Source of the DNA: Streptomyces sp. S4.7
GTDB lineage: Bacteria; Actinomycetota; Actinomycetes; Streptomycetales; Streptomycetaceae
Direction: 5' to 3'
NCBI RefSeq assembly: GCF_010384365.1
Contig: NZ_CP048397.1
Span: forward strand, 7,073,683-7,137,682
Length of the DNA: 64,000 nt
Below are positions 1-8,114 of the stretch, piece after piece (positions within the stretch are counted from its first letter, which is position 1; each line of letters begins with the position of its first letter). Both the position numbers and the translations under genes were made by a program. Below the pieces are notes generated by a model. That model saw only the letters and a program-made list of their open reading frames with translations. It ran no database searches and was not told where the DNA came from.

Positions 1-759
1 ATCCGGCGGAACTTCGGCATCGCCGATCTCGCACCCGAGGCCCGGGCGGCCGGAGTCGGCGCCACCGTTCTCGTCCAGACCGTGACGGTCGCCGGGGAGA
101 CCCCCGAATTCCTCGCCCTCGCCGACACGAGCGAGCTGATCGCCGGTGTCGTCGGCTGGACCGACCTCACCGCCCCCGACATCGCCGACACCCTCGCGGC
201 GCTGCGCGAGATGCCCGGCGGCGACAAGCTCGTGGGCATCCGGCACCAGGTCCAGGGCGAACCCGACCCCGAGTGGCTGCTGCGTCCCGACGTACGGCGC
301 GGACTCACCGCCGTGGCCGCCGCCGGGCTCGCCTACGACCTGATCGTCCTGCCGCACCAGCTCCCGGCCGCGATCGCGACCGCCGCGGCGCTGCCCCAGC
401 TGACCTTCGTACTCGACCACCTCGGGAAGCCGCCCGTCGCCACGGGCGACCTCGCCCCCTGGGCAGGTCACATCCGGGCGCTGGCCGCCAGGCCCAACGC
501 CGTCTGCAAGCTCTCCGGGCTGGTCACCGAGGCCGCGTGGGACTCCTGGACGGCGGACACGCTGCGCCCGTACACCGAGACGGCGCTCGACGCGTTCGGC
601 TCCGCGCGGCTGATGTTCGGCTCGGACTGGCCGGTCTGCCGGCTGGCCGCCTCGTACGCCGAGGTCGTGGCCGTCACCCGTACGCTGACCGGCGATCTGA
701 GCGAGAACGAGCGGCGGGCCGTCTTCGGCGGGACGGCCACGGCGGTCTACGGGCTCTGA
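1..759 (+). CDS. Amidohydrolase family protein (5'-partial)
   Basis: The reading frame is open from base 1, so the N-terminus lies outside the window; 252 codons are visible. Family marks are VGIRHQVQGE, the VLDHLGKP segment, CKLSGL and the FGSDWPV motif near the C-terminus. Together these are typical of the amidohydrolase-2 (TIM-barrel metal-dependent hydrolase) group that includes L-fuconolactone hydrolase. The substrate cannot be told from sequence; a cyclic sugar lactone is the family guess. The upstream context is missing, so a sugar catabolism operon could not be checked. The in-frame GTG/ATG codons inside the window are not the true start. Confidence 0.85.
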   Translation: MRRNFGIADLAPEARAAGVGATVLVQTVTVAGETPEFLALADTSELIAGVVGWTDLTAPDIADTLAALREMPGGDKLVGIRHQVQGEPDPEWLLRPDVRRGLTAVAAAGLAYDLIVLPHQLPAAIATAAALPQLTFVLDHLGKPPVATGDLAPWAGHIRALAARPNAVCKLSGLVTEAAWDSWTADTLRPYTETALDAFGSARLMFGSDWPVCRLAASYAEVVAVTRTLTGDLSENERRAVFGGTATAVYGL

Positions 760-807
760 ACCGGCGCCCGCCGGGCGTTCGCGCCGGTGCTGCGGCACGC
801 TTGACGC

Positions 808-1674
808 ATGCCGGAAGTCCCCGAAGTCGAAGCGCTGAGAGAGTTCCTCGACGGCCATCTGGTCGGCAAGGAGGTGGCCCGCGTCCTGCCCCTGTCGATC
901 AACGTCCTCAAGACGTACGACCCGCCGCTCACCGCGCTGGAGGGCGCCACCGTCAGCGGGATCGAGCGGCACGGCAAGTGGCTCGACATCGTGGCGGGCG
1001 ACTCCGGGCTCCATCTCGTGATCCATCTGGCCCGCGCGGGCTGGCTGCGCTGGAAGGACGAGTTCCCGGCCACCCCGCCGCGCCCGGGGAAGGGACCACT
1101 GGCGCTGCGGACCGTCCTGGCCGGGGGCGACGGCTTCGACCTGACCGAGGCGGGCACCACCAAGCGCCTCGCCGTCCACCTCGTACGCTGCCCCTTCGAG
1201 GTGCCCGCCGTCGCGAGCCTCGGCCCCGACCCTCTGGACGAGTCCTTCGACCGGGACGCCCTCGCCGCGCTGCTCGCGGGGGAGCGGCGGCAGCTCAAGG
1301 GCGCCCTGCGGGACCAGCGGCTGATCGCCGGGATCGGCAACGCGTACAGCGACGAGATCCTGCACGCGGCGAAGATGTCCCCCTTCAAGCCGGTCCAGAA
1401 TCTGACCGACGACGAGATCACCGTCCTCCACGACGCGATGCGCACGACGCTGAACTCGGCGATCGAGCGCTCGCGGGGTGTCGCCGCGGGCCGGCTCAAG
1501 GCCGAGAAGAAGAGCGGTCTGCGGGTGCACGGCCGGGCCGGCGAGACATGCCCCGTCTGCGGCGACACCATCAGGTCGGTCGCCTTCGCGGACTCGTCGC
1601 TCCAGTACTGCCCTACCTGCCAGACGGGCGGCAAACCGCTCGCCGACCGCCGGACGTCCCGGTTCCTCAAGTAG
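808..1674 (+). CDS. Fpg/Nei-family DNA glycosylase
   Basis: 288 aa base-excision-repair glycosylase with AP-lyase activity expected. It begins MPEVPEVEAL, so the catalytic Pro2 and Glu3 of the Fpg/Nei family are present. The middle holds the helix-two-turn-helix region (LIAGIGNAYSDEIL), and the C-terminus carries a four-Cys zinc finger (Cys248, 251, 268, 271) ending in ...RTSRFLK. Length is normal. Whether it prefers oxidised purines (Fpg) or pyrimidines (Nei) is not decided by these motifs. It stands 48 nt after the amidohydrolase on the same strand, and convergent to the anti-sigma gene. Confidence 0.9.
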   Translation: MPEVPEVEALREFLDGHLVGKEVARVLPLSINVLKTYDPPLTALEGATVSGIERHGKWLDIVAGDSGLHLVIHLARAGWLRWKDEFPATPPRPGKGPLALRTVLAGGDGFDLTEAGTTKRLAVHLVRCPFEVPAVASLGPDPLDESFDRDALAALLAGERRQLKGALRDQRLIAGIGNAYSDEILHAAKMSPFKPVQNLTDDEITVLHDAMRTTLNSAIERSRGVAAGRLKAEKKSGLRVHGRAGETCPVCGDTIRSVAFADSSLQYCPTCQTGGKPLADRRTSRFLK

Positions 1675-1719
1675 CGGTGACCACCTCCGTACGAAGGCGG
1701 CGCCGGCCGCCCCGTACCG

Positions 1720-2388
1720 TCACCCGCCCCGAACCGTCATCACCCGGTGGCCCTGCGCCGTACGCACCTCGAACCGGTCGATCTCGTACGGCCGCAGCGC
1801 GGCGCCGCCCCACGTGACCATCGGCCCGTCGCTCCCGGCACGTGCGGACCAGGTCATCACGGTCTCCTCCGACCCGTCACGGCCGACGGCGATCAGCGCG
1901 CACACCCCGGCCGCCGCCGACTTCGACAGCTCCAGTGCGATGTCCGTGCCCCAGCCCCGTTCCGCCGCCGTCACGACCGCGGCCGTCCCGGTCATGCGGT
2001 CCTTCGCCGTCCACCGCTCGGCCGTCGGCACCGCCGGGGAGCCGCCGCCCCGCTGCGCGTCGACGATCGCGAACGGGCCGCCCACCGCGATCACCATCGC
2101 CGCCGCCAGCAGGGCCAGCCGCCGTCTGCGGCTCACCCGCCGCCGGGCGGCCGTCCCTTCGAGCATCCGGTGCAGCAGCTCGGGCCCCGCCGACACGATG
2201 GGCGCCACCCGCGCGGGGGTCCCCCGCGTGTACTCGTCGAGCTGACCCCTCACCGCGTCGAAATCGCCCAACAGCAGTGTGCAGTGCGGACAGTCCATGA
2301 GATGGTCCTCGAAGCGGAAGGCGTCTGCCGCGTCGAGGACGCCGAGCGCGTAGGCGCCCACGTCGCGATGGATCTCCGGGGTCCGCAT
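1720..2388 (-). CDS. Membrane zinc-binding anti-sigma factor (RskA/ZAS type)
   Basis: 222 aa. The N-terminal ZAS domain has the H-x3-C-x2-C signature (His29, Cys33, Cys36). One transmembrane helix lies at about residues 91-110 after an Arg-rich stretch, and a C-terminal extracytoplasmic domain of about 110 residues follows. The start is the ATG at 2388 preceded by AGGGGGC; an upstream in-frame ATG exists but adds an untypical tail. Such proteins hold an ECF sigma factor at the membrane and release it on a signal. No sigma gene is adjacent: the upstream gene is the divergent LytTR regulator, so the cognate sigma factor is unknown. Confidence 0.8.
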   Translation of the reverse strand: MRTPEIHRDVGAYALGVLDAADAFRFEDHLMDCPHCTLLLGDFDAVRGQLDEYTRGTPARVAPIVSAGPELLHRMLEGTAARRRVSRRRRLALLAAAMVIAVGGPFAIVDAQRGGGSPAVPTAERWTAKDRMTGTAAVVTAAERGWGTDIALELSKSAAAGVCALIAVGRDGSEETVMTWSARAGSDGPMVTWGGAALRPYEIDRFEVRTAQGHRVMTVRGG

Positions 2389-2488
2389 GCCCCCTGATAC
2401 GGGGCGCGACGGCGAATCACTCAAACGACATCCCTGTCCACGCATCGATATCCGTTCCCGATCCGGGCCCACCACGCCCCGGAGCCCT

Positions 2489-2503
2489 TAAACTTCCGCG
2501 TCA
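2489..2503 (+). promoter_or_regulatory. Possible leaderless promoter of the LytTR gene
   Basis: TAAACT at 2489-2494 fits the TAnnnT -10 consensus and sits 8 nt before the ATG at 2503. No Shine-Dalgarno is visible, so transcription probably starts at or next to the start codon. Confidence 0.35.
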
Positions 2504-3252
2504 TGCTGCGTGTACTGGCCGTGGACGACGAAGAGCCCGCCCTCGAAGAGCTGCTGTACCTCCTGCGGGCCGACCCGCGGATCCGCGGTGCCGAGGGCGC
2601 CACCAGCGCGACCGAGGCGCTGCGCCGTATCGGGGCCGCGCTCGACGCGGGCCCGGACGATCCGGCCGCCGTCGACGTCGTCTTCCTCGACATCCACATG
2701 GCGGGGCTCACGGGTCTCGACGTCGCCAAGCTGCTGGCCGGTTTCGCCGAACCCCCGCTGATCGTCTTCGTCACCGCCCACGAGGGCTTCGCCGTCCAGG
2801 CGTTCGACCTCAAGGCCGTCGACTACGTGCTCAAGCCCGTCCGCCGGGAGCGGCTGGCCGAGGCCGTGCGGCGCGTCGCGGAGCTGGTGGGGGAGCGCGG
2901 CCCCGTCGTGGACACCTCCACCGACCAGATCCCCGTCGAGCTCGGCGGCGTGACCCGCTTCGTCCCCGTCGCCGACATCGTCTACGCCGAGGCCCAGGGC
3001 GACTACGCCAGACTCCACACCGACACCGCCAGCCATCTGGTGCGCATACCCCTCACCACCCTGGAGGAGCGCTGGCGCTCCCGCGGATTCGTACGGATCC
3101 ACCGCCGGCATCTCGTCGCCATCGCCCGCATCGACGAACTGCGCCTCGACGCGGGCGCCATGAGCGTGCGCGTCGGCGAGGCGGAACTGGCGGTCAGCAG
3201 ACGTCACTCCAGGGCCCTGCGTGATCTGCTGATGCGCCAGCCCGGCCGCTGA
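2503..3252 (+). CDS. LytTR-family response regulator
   Basis: 249 aa. The receiver domain spans residues 1-120 with the acidic pair Asp8/Asp9, phospho-acceptor Asp63 (FLDIHM) and Lys111 (DYVLKPV). A LytTR DNA-binding domain covers about 145-245 (RFVPVADIVYAEAQGDYARLHT ... FVRIHRRHLV). It acts as the transcription factor of a two-component system whose kinase is almost certainly the LytS-type protein encoded at 5240-6436. The two genes flank a transporter pair, like the pyruvate-responsive BtsSR/YpdAB systems of enterobacteria. Regulation of the downstream transporter genes is an inference from this layout. Confidence 0.9.
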   Translation: MLRVLAVDDEEPALEELLYLLRADPRIRGAEGATSATEALRRIGAALDAGPDDPAAVDVVFLDIHMAGLTGLDVAKLLAGFAEPPLIVFVTAHEGFAVQAFDLKAVDYVLKPVRRERLAEAVRRVAELVGERGPVVDTSTDQIPVELGGVTRFVPVADIVYAEAQGDYARLHTDTASHLVRIPLTTLEERWRSRGFVRIHRRHLVAIARIDELRLDAGAMSVRVGEAELAVSRRHSRALRDLLMRQPGR

Positions 3253-3364
3253 CCTGGCCCTTCGCCGGGCGGTCGGTAACGGGCCGGGGCTTCCCTCCGC
3301 CTCGGCGGTCTGCTTAGACTCCGGCCCTGGCACCGGTGCCCGGGACGAAGGGGGAGCAGAGACC

Positions 3365-3727
3365 ATGACCGCGGAATCCCACCCCAAGCGGGAGGTCGTC
3401 ACCGGCGAGCCCCGTCGCGTACGCCCGCTGCCCCGCTACCGCGCCCAGTCCGAGATCGACGAGCAGACCGCGCTCGGTGACGCCTACGTCCGCTCCCTCA
3501 TGCGCAGCCAACTCCGCGCCGGACTCACCGCGTTCGCCCTGCTCGCCGCAGTCGTCGGCACGCTCCCGCTCGCCTTCGCCGCGCTTGGCGACTCCACCGT
3601 CGTCTGGGTGGTGCTCGGCGTCGCCGCCTATCCGCTGCTGACGCTGCTGGCGTGGTGGTACGTGCGGCGCGCGGAGCGCAACGAGCGGGACTTCGCCCGG
3701 CTGGTGAAGGGCCGGCCGCTGCCGTGA
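3365..3727 (+). CDS. Small membrane protein, DUF485-like symporter partner
   Basis: 120 aa. The soluble N-terminus (about 50 residues) is followed by two transmembrane helices at about 55-78 and 81-103, and a charged tail with RRAERNERDF, typical of the small proteins encoded just before sodium:solute symporters (YjcH/ActP-like pairs). A GGGGGAGCAGAG ribosome-binding region precedes the ATG. Its TGA overlaps the GTG start of the symporter (GTGA at 3724-3727), so translation is coupled. It probably assists assembly or function of the symporter; no enzymatic motif is seen. Confidence 0.75.
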   Translation: MTAESHPKREVVTGEPRRVRPLPRYRAQSEIDEQTALGDAYVRSLMRSQLRAGLTAFALLAAVVGTLPLAFAALGDSTVVWVVLGVAAYPLLTLLAWWYVRRAERNERDFARLVKGRPLP

Positions 3728-5211
3728 GCCAGAGCTGGACGGTGACGGCCGTCGCCGTCGTCGTGGTCGCCACCGTCCTCGTCGGCGGCTTCGGCCTGCG
3801 CATATCGCGCACCACCTCCGACTTCTACGTGGCCTCCCGCACCGTGCGGCCCGGCCTCAACGCCGCCGCGATCAGCGGCGAGTACCTCTCCGCCGCCTCC
3901 TTCCTCGGCATCGCCGGACTGCTCCTGCTGCACGGCCCCGACATGCTCTGGTACCCGGTCGGCTACACCGCCGGCTATCTGGTCCTGCTGATCTTCGTCG
4001 CCGCCCCGTTGCGGCGCTCCGGCGCGTACACGCTGCCCGACTTCGCGGAGGGACGCCTGGAGTCCCGCCCCGCCCGGCGCGTGGTCAGCGCGCTGGTCGT
4101 CGGTGCGGGCTGGCTCTATCTGGTGCCGCAGCTCCAGGGCGCGGGCCTCACGCTGGAGATCCTGACCGGTGCGCCGAACTGGTTCGGCGCGGTCCTGGTC
4201 GCGGTCGTCGTGGTGGTGGCCGTCGCGGCGGGCGGCATGCGCAGCATCACCTTCGTGCAGGCGTTCCAGTACTGGCTCAAGGTCACGGCCCTCCTCGTCC
4301 CGGCGATCTTCCTGCTGCTGGCCTGGCAGGGCGACGGCCGGCCCCCGATCGACTTCGACCTGACCGAGATGTCGAGCCGCGCCGACCACCCCATGTACGC
4401 GACGTACGGGCTGATCGTCGCCACCTTCCTCGGCACCATGGGCCTGCCGCACGTCGTGGTCCGCTTCTACACCAGCCCCAACGGCCGGGCGGCGCGCCGG
4501 ACCACCGTCGTCGTGCTCGCCCTGATCGGCGGCTTCTATCTGCTGCCGCCGGTCTACGGCGCGCTCGGCCGGCTGTACGCGCCGGCGCCCGCCCTCGGTA
4601 CGGATGCCGACGCGGCCGTGCTGCTGCTGCCCGATCTGGTGATCGGGGGCACGGCCGGCGATCTGCTGGGCGCGCTCGTCGCGGGCGGCGCCTTCGCCGC
4701 GTTCCTGTCCACCGCCTCCGGTCTGACCATGGCGGTGGCCGGGGTGCTCACCCAGGACGTGCTGCCCTCGCGCGGGGTACGGCACTTCAGGCTGGCCACG
4801 CTGCTCGCGATGCTGATACCGCTCGGCGGTTCGCTGGTGGTCAGCGGCATGCCGGTGGCGGACGCCGTCGCGATGGCCTTCGCCGTCTCCGCGTCCTCGT
4901 TCTGCCCGCTGCTGGTGCTCGGCATCTGGTGGCGGCGGCTGACCCCGCCCGGCGCGATAGCCGGACTGCTGCTCGGCGGCGGCTCGGCGTTGGTGGCCAT
5001 CGGGATCACGGTCAGCGGCGCCGTACGGTCGGGGTGGCCGCACGCGCTGCTCGCCTGGCCCGCCGTCTGGTCGGTGCCCGTCGGGTTCCTCGCGATGATC
5101 CTGGTGTCGCTGGCCACGCGCTCGCGGATACCGCCGGGGACCAAGGCCGCCATGACCCGCTTCCATCTGCCGGAGGCCCTGATGCCACGGGCCCGGGGAG
5201 GCCCGCGATGA
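3724..5211 (+). CDS. Sodium:solute symporter, acetate/pyruvate (ActP/MctC) type
   Basis: 495 aa integral membrane protein. The GTG start at 3724 overlaps the stop of the preceding gene. The N-terminal signature RTTSDFYVASRTV...GEYLSAASFLGIAGL is characteristic of the cation/acetate branch of the SSS family. About 13 hydrophobic helices follow, including LPHVVVRFYT and the FAAFLSTASGLTMA segment that contributes to sodium binding. It likely imports a short monocarboxylate with Na+. It is the centre of a module with a LytTR regulator and a LytS-type kinase, which suggests substrate-induced expression. The exact substrate (acetate, pyruvate, propionate or lactate) cannot be read from sequence. 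Confidence 0.88.
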   Translation: MSQSWTVTAVAVVVVATVLVGGFGLRISRTTSDFYVASRTVRPGLNAAAISGEYLSAASFLGIAGLLLLHGPDMLWYPVGYTAGYLVLLIFVAAPLRRSGAYTLPDFAEGRLESRPARRVVSALVVGAGWLYLVPQLQGAGLTLEILTGAPNWFGAVLVAVVVVVAVAAGGMRSITFVQAFQYWLKVTALLVPAIFLLLAWQGDGRPPIDFDLTEMSSRADHPMYATYGLIVATFLGTMGLPHVVVRFYTSPNGRAARRTTVVVLALIGGFYLLPPVYGALGRLYAPAPALGTDADAAVLLLPDLVIGGTAGDLLGALVAGGAFAAFLSTASGLTMAVAGVLTQDVLPSRGVRHFRLATLLAMLIPLGGSLVVSGMPVADAVAMAFAVSASSFCPLLVLGIWWRRLTPPGAIAGLLLGGGSALVAIGITVSGAVRSGWPHALLAWPAVWSVPVGFLAMILVSLATRSRIPPGTKAAMTRFHLPEALMPRARGGPR

Positions 5212-5243
5212 CTCCGATCACCCCGATGAGAGGTTCACGATGA
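5208..5243 (+). other. 11-codon bridging ORF between symporter and kinase
   Basis: An ATG at 5208 overlaps the symporter stop (ATGA), runs for 11 codons (MTPITPMRGSR) and ends in a TGA that overlaps the kinase ATG at 5240 (again ATGA). It may serve only to carry ribosomes across the 28-nt gap. It has no separate ribosome-binding site and may be chance. Confidence 0.25.
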
Positions 5244-6436
5244 GCGGCGCCGCCCTCGCGGTACTGATCGTGCTCGGCGCGCTGCTGTCCGCCGGGGGCT
5301 TTGTGCTCGGCCGCCGTACCGGGCAGGGCCGCCCGGACCGGACCAGTGACGTCGGTACGCCCGTCGAGCACGCCACCTTCGAGACCCTGCACACCGCGTC
5401 GCTCGCGGCCCCGCCGCTGCGCGCCGGGCTCACCGAGGAGAGCGCCGGCAAGGCCGCCCGCCGGCTGCGCTCACTGCTGGGGACCGACGCGCTCTGCCTC
5501 ACCGACCGGGACCGGGTGCTGGTCTGGGACGGCCTCGGGGAGCACCACGGCAAACATGTGATGGACCATGTGCAGGGGCTGCTCGCCAGCGGGCGCGACA
5601 CCGCCTTCGCCAGCGGCTGCGGCGATCTGGACTGTCCGCTGCGCTGGGGCGTCGCCGCGCCGCTGACCGTCGACCACCGGGTGCTCGGCACTCTCGTCGC
5701 CTATGCCCCTCGGGAGTCCGCGGTCCTCGCGCGGGCGGCGGGTGAGGTCGCCCGCTGGGTCTCCGTACAGCTCGAACTCGCCGAACTCGACCGCTCCCGC
5801 ACCCAGTTGATCGAGGCGGAGATCAAGGCGCTGCGCGCCCAGATCTCGCCGCACTTCATCTTCAACTCACTGGCCGCGATCGCCTCGTTCGTCCGTACCG
5901 ACCCCGAGCGGGCGCGCGAACTTCTCCTGGAATTCGCCGACTTCACCCGGTACTCGTTCCGCAGGCACGGGGACTTCACCACCCTCGCCGACGAACTGCA
6001 CTCCATCGACCAGTACTTGGCGCTCGTCCGGGCCCGCTTCGGCGACCGCCTGTCGGTCACCCTCCAGGTCGCCCCCGAGGTGCTGCCGGTCGCGATGCCG
6101 TTCCTCTGTCTCCAGCCGCTCGTCGAGAACGCCGTCAAACACGGCCTCGAAGGCAAGATCACGATGAGCCACATCACCATCAGCGCGCTCGACGCGGGCT
6201 CGGAGGCGGAAGTGGTGATCGAGGACGACGGTGTGGGCATGGACCCGGAGCGGCTGCGCCGGATCCTGCGCGGCGAGGGCGGCCTGTCCACGGGCATCGG
6301 ACTGCTCAACGTGGACGAGCGGCTGCGCCAGGTCTACGGGGACGACTACGGGCTCGTCATCGAGACGGGGGTGGGAGCCGGGATGCGGATCACGGTACGG
6401 ATCCCGAAGTACCGCGCGGGTGTGCACGGCACCTGA
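5240..6436 (+). CDS. LytS-type sensor histidine kinase
   Basis: 398 aa. One N-terminal transmembrane helix (about 4-24) is followed by a GAF-like cytoplasmic sensor region (about 50-180; GTDALCLTDRDRVLVWDGLG...). The His_kinase (PF06580) box SPHFIFNSL carries the phospho-acceptor His205, and the C-terminal HATPase domain has LQPLVENAVKHG (N box) and EDDGVGMD (G1). This is the cognate kinase of the LytTR regulator at 2503-3252. With only one helix, sensing is probably by the GAF-like domain inside the cell. It is likely co-transcribed with the symporter through ATGA overlaps. Confidence 0.9.
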   Translation: MSGAALAVLIVLGALLSAGGFVLGRRTGQGRPDRTSDVGTPVEHATFETLHTASLAAPPLRAGLTEESAGKAARRLRSLLGTDALCLTDRDRVLVWDGLGEHHGKHVMDHVQGLLASGRDTAFASGCGDLDCPLRWGVAAPLTVDHRVLGTLVAYAPRESAVLARAAGEVARWVSVQLELAELDRSRTQLIEAEIKALRAQISPHFIFNSLAAIASFVRTDPERARELLLEFADFTRYSFRRHGDFTTLADELHSIDQYLALVRARFGDRLSVTLQVAPEVLPVAMPFLCLQPLVENAVKHGLEGKITMSHITISALDAGSEAEVVIEDDGVGMDPERLRRILRGEGGLSTGIGLLNVDERLRQVYGDDYGLVIETGVGAGMRITVRIPKYRAGVHGT

Positions 6437-6478
6437 GGGGGGCCCGGCGGCCCGGGAACGCCGAGGACGCCCGTCGTT

Positions 6479-7021
6479 TCAGAACAGATGGATCGCCAGA
6501 TGCCCCAGCGGCAGCCCCAGTTGCCACGCCGGGGTCCACACCTGTGGCCCTTCCTCCTCGTACCGCTCCGCGTTCCTGCGGCCGGCCGCGAGCGGATCGC
6601 CGGGCGCGCCCATCGCGTCGAGGTCCGGCGCCAGCAGCTCGGTCTCCTCCAGCCACCGCCAGGCGGCCAGGGCCAGTTCGAGATCCGGGTCGTGGACGGC
6701 GGTGCCGGTCCGCTCCGCCTGGAACACCCGGGTCTCCAGCAGGTCGAGCTGGTGACAGACCCATTCACGCCAACCGGTGCCGTACTCGGTCAGCGTCCGC
6801 CACTCGTCCATCCGTGCCACGCCGCCGGGCCCGCCGACCGCTCCGTCGGACAGGAAGATGGTCAGGGCGAGGGCGTCGCGACCCGCCCGGTACTCAAGTG
6901 TGGTGGGCGGCATCAGATCGCCGGTGCGCAGTAGTTCGTCGGCGATGTACTCCGCGTACATCCATGCCATGGGGACGAGCAGGCCGCCTCCACCGCCTTC
7001 GTCATGACGTTCCGGACGCAT
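6479..7021 (-). CDS. Conserved hypothetical protein
   Basis: 180 aa; not recognised as a named family. The C-terminal two thirds are rich in Trp and Leu (LAAWRWLEETELLAPD, WQLGLPLGHLAIHLF) and look like a soluble alpha-helical protein. There is no signal peptide, transmembrane helix or catalytic motif. The start may be 7021 or the ATG further in (MAWMYAEYIADELL), because the first 17 residues are Gly-rich and weakly conserved in character. It is convergent with the kinase gene and divergent from the ZAS gene. Confidence 0.6.
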   Translation of the reverse strand: MRPERHDEGGGGGLLVPMAWMYAEYIADELLRTGDLMPPTTLEYRAGRDALALTIFLSDGAVGGPGGVARMDEWRTLTEYGTGWREWVCHQLDLLETRVFQAERTGTAVHDPDLELALAAWRWLEETELLAPDLDAMGAPGDPLAAGRRNAERYEEEGPQVWTPAWQLGLPLGHLAIHLF

Positions 7022-7133
7022 TGTTTTGCGCCTTCCTTCCCCTCCGTGGACGCTGCTTCACGGAGCATTGAACCGGCGGCCGGTGCCCAGCGTGGCCAGA
7101 AGAGCAGGATCCGACAGAGGACCGGAGGCGATT

Positions 7134-7328
7134 GTGACGGGTGAGGCCGGCGGTGACCCGCATGTGCGGTCGCAGCTCGGTGCCTACGCGCTGGGAGCTC
7201 TCACGCCCGAGGAGGACCGGCTCGTCGCCGGACACCTGGACGGCTGTGCGAAATGCGCCGCCGCCTATGCGGAGGTGGCCGATGGCGCGGCGCTCCTCGC
7301 ACTCTTCGACGAGGAGGACCTGTGGTAG
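7134..7328 (+). CDS. Minimal ZAS (anti-sigma zinc-finger) protein
   Basis: 64 aa. The start is GTG 7134 with GGAGG five nt upstream. It consists only of a ZAS-type domain: HVRSQLGAYALGAL then H-x3-C-x2-C (His34, Cys38, Cys41). It has no transmembrane helix and no sensor domain, so if functional it is a soluble, minimal anti-sigma factor. Its last 64 nt overlap, in antisense, the 3' end of the ECF sigma gene at 7265-7843. The normal layout for such a pair is co-directional with an ATGA overlap, so the convergent order is odd. The protein could also be a remnant of a longer anti-sigma factor. Confidence 0.6.
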   Translation: MTGEAGGDPHVRSQLGAYALGALTPEEDRLVAGHLDGCAKCAAAYAEVADGAALLALFDEEDLW

Positions 7329-7843
7329 CCCGGCAGGGAGCGGCCGAGGGCGCGGAGCGCGTAGTAGGAGCGGGACTTGACGGTGCCGGCCGGGATGCCG
7401 AGCACCTGCGCGGCCTCGACCACGCTCAGACCCCTGAAGTAGATCTGCGCGAGTACGGCGCGGTGCTCCGGGCTCAGCGACTTCACCGCCTGGCGGACGT
7501 CGAGCGCGGCGACGGAGCGCTCCGTGGGGTCGCCGGGCTCCGGGGTGGCTTCGAGGACGCCGTCGCTGACCTCGGTGGGGCGGGCGAGACGTGAGCGGCG
7601 GGCGTCTATCGCCAGTCGGCGGCCGACGGTGAAGAGCCAGGGCCGCATGGACTCGTAGGGGCCCTCGAAAGCCTCGGGATGCTGCCAGGCGCGGACCAGA
7701 GTCTCCTGGAGCAGGTCTTCGGCGCGCTGCCGGTCGCCGTAGGTCAGACCGAGCAGGAAGTGGAGCAGTGCGGGGCCGTGGTCGCGCTGCAACTCCGCCA
7801 GCGCCCGCTCGTCGGTCGTCGCCGTGGCCGTGGCGGTGGTCAT
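7265..7843 (-). CDS. ECF-family RNA polymerase sigma factor
   Basis: 192 aa. The start is ATG 7843 behind AAGGGA; the frame stays open further upstream but that part is non-coding in character. Region 2 (LLHFLLGLTYGDRQRAEDLLQETLVRAW...RPWLFTVGRRLAIDARR) and region 4 (VKSLSPEHRAVLAQIYFRGLSVVEAAQVLGIPAGTVKSRSYYALRAL) are complete. The final ~18 residues are a Ser/Ala-rich tail encoded on the strand opposite the ZAS gene. It diverges from the CapA-like lipoprotein gene across an AT-rich intergenic region. It probably directs its own promoter and perhaps the capA-like gene. Confidence 0.88.
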   Translation of the reverse strand: MTTATATATTDERALAELQRDHGPALLHFLLGLTYGDRQRAEDLLQETLVRAWQHPEAFEGPYESMRPWLFTVGRRLAIDARRSRLARPTEVSDGVLEATPEPGDPTERSVAALDVRQAVKSLSPEHRAVLAQIYFRGLSVVEAAQVLGIPAGTVKSRSYYALRALGRSLPGYHRSSSSKSARSAAPSATSA

Positions 7844-8038
7844 CGTGAACGTCCCTTCTCGCGGGGGTCGCTGCCGTCGGCGTCGTTGCCGTTGGCGTAT
7901 CGGAACGCATGGGGTGCGTCCGGGGACAGACGGCTCACAAGGGTCTGCGACGAGCGGTCGCTCCGCGCGGCGAGTGGTGCGGTGAACGGTTCGGCCGATC
8001 CGTTTCGTCCATTTCGAGTGATTAGCCACGTCTGGTGT

Positions 8039-8067
8039 ATTAATCAAATTAATATGAAGATATTCAT
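8039..8067. promoter_or_regulatory. Two adjacent AT-rich palindromes in the sigma/capA divergent region
   Basis: ATTAAT-CAA-ATTAAT (8039-8053) is followed directly by ATGAA-GATA-TTCAT (8054-8067). The 29-nt stretch is almost entirely A/T inside a GC-rich genome. It lies 196 nt upstream of the sigma start and 48 nt upstream of the lipoprotein start, so it is placed to control both. Confidence 0.5.
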
Positions 8068-8114
8068 GCGTTGACCGTTTGGTCGCCTTCCTCGTCAATG
8101 AAGGGGCCTGACCG

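Noticed and set aside
3628-5166. Long open frame antisense to the symporter (512 codons)
   Set aside because: It mirrors the real gene through GC-skewed codons and encodes Arg/His/Gly-rich sequence with no domain.
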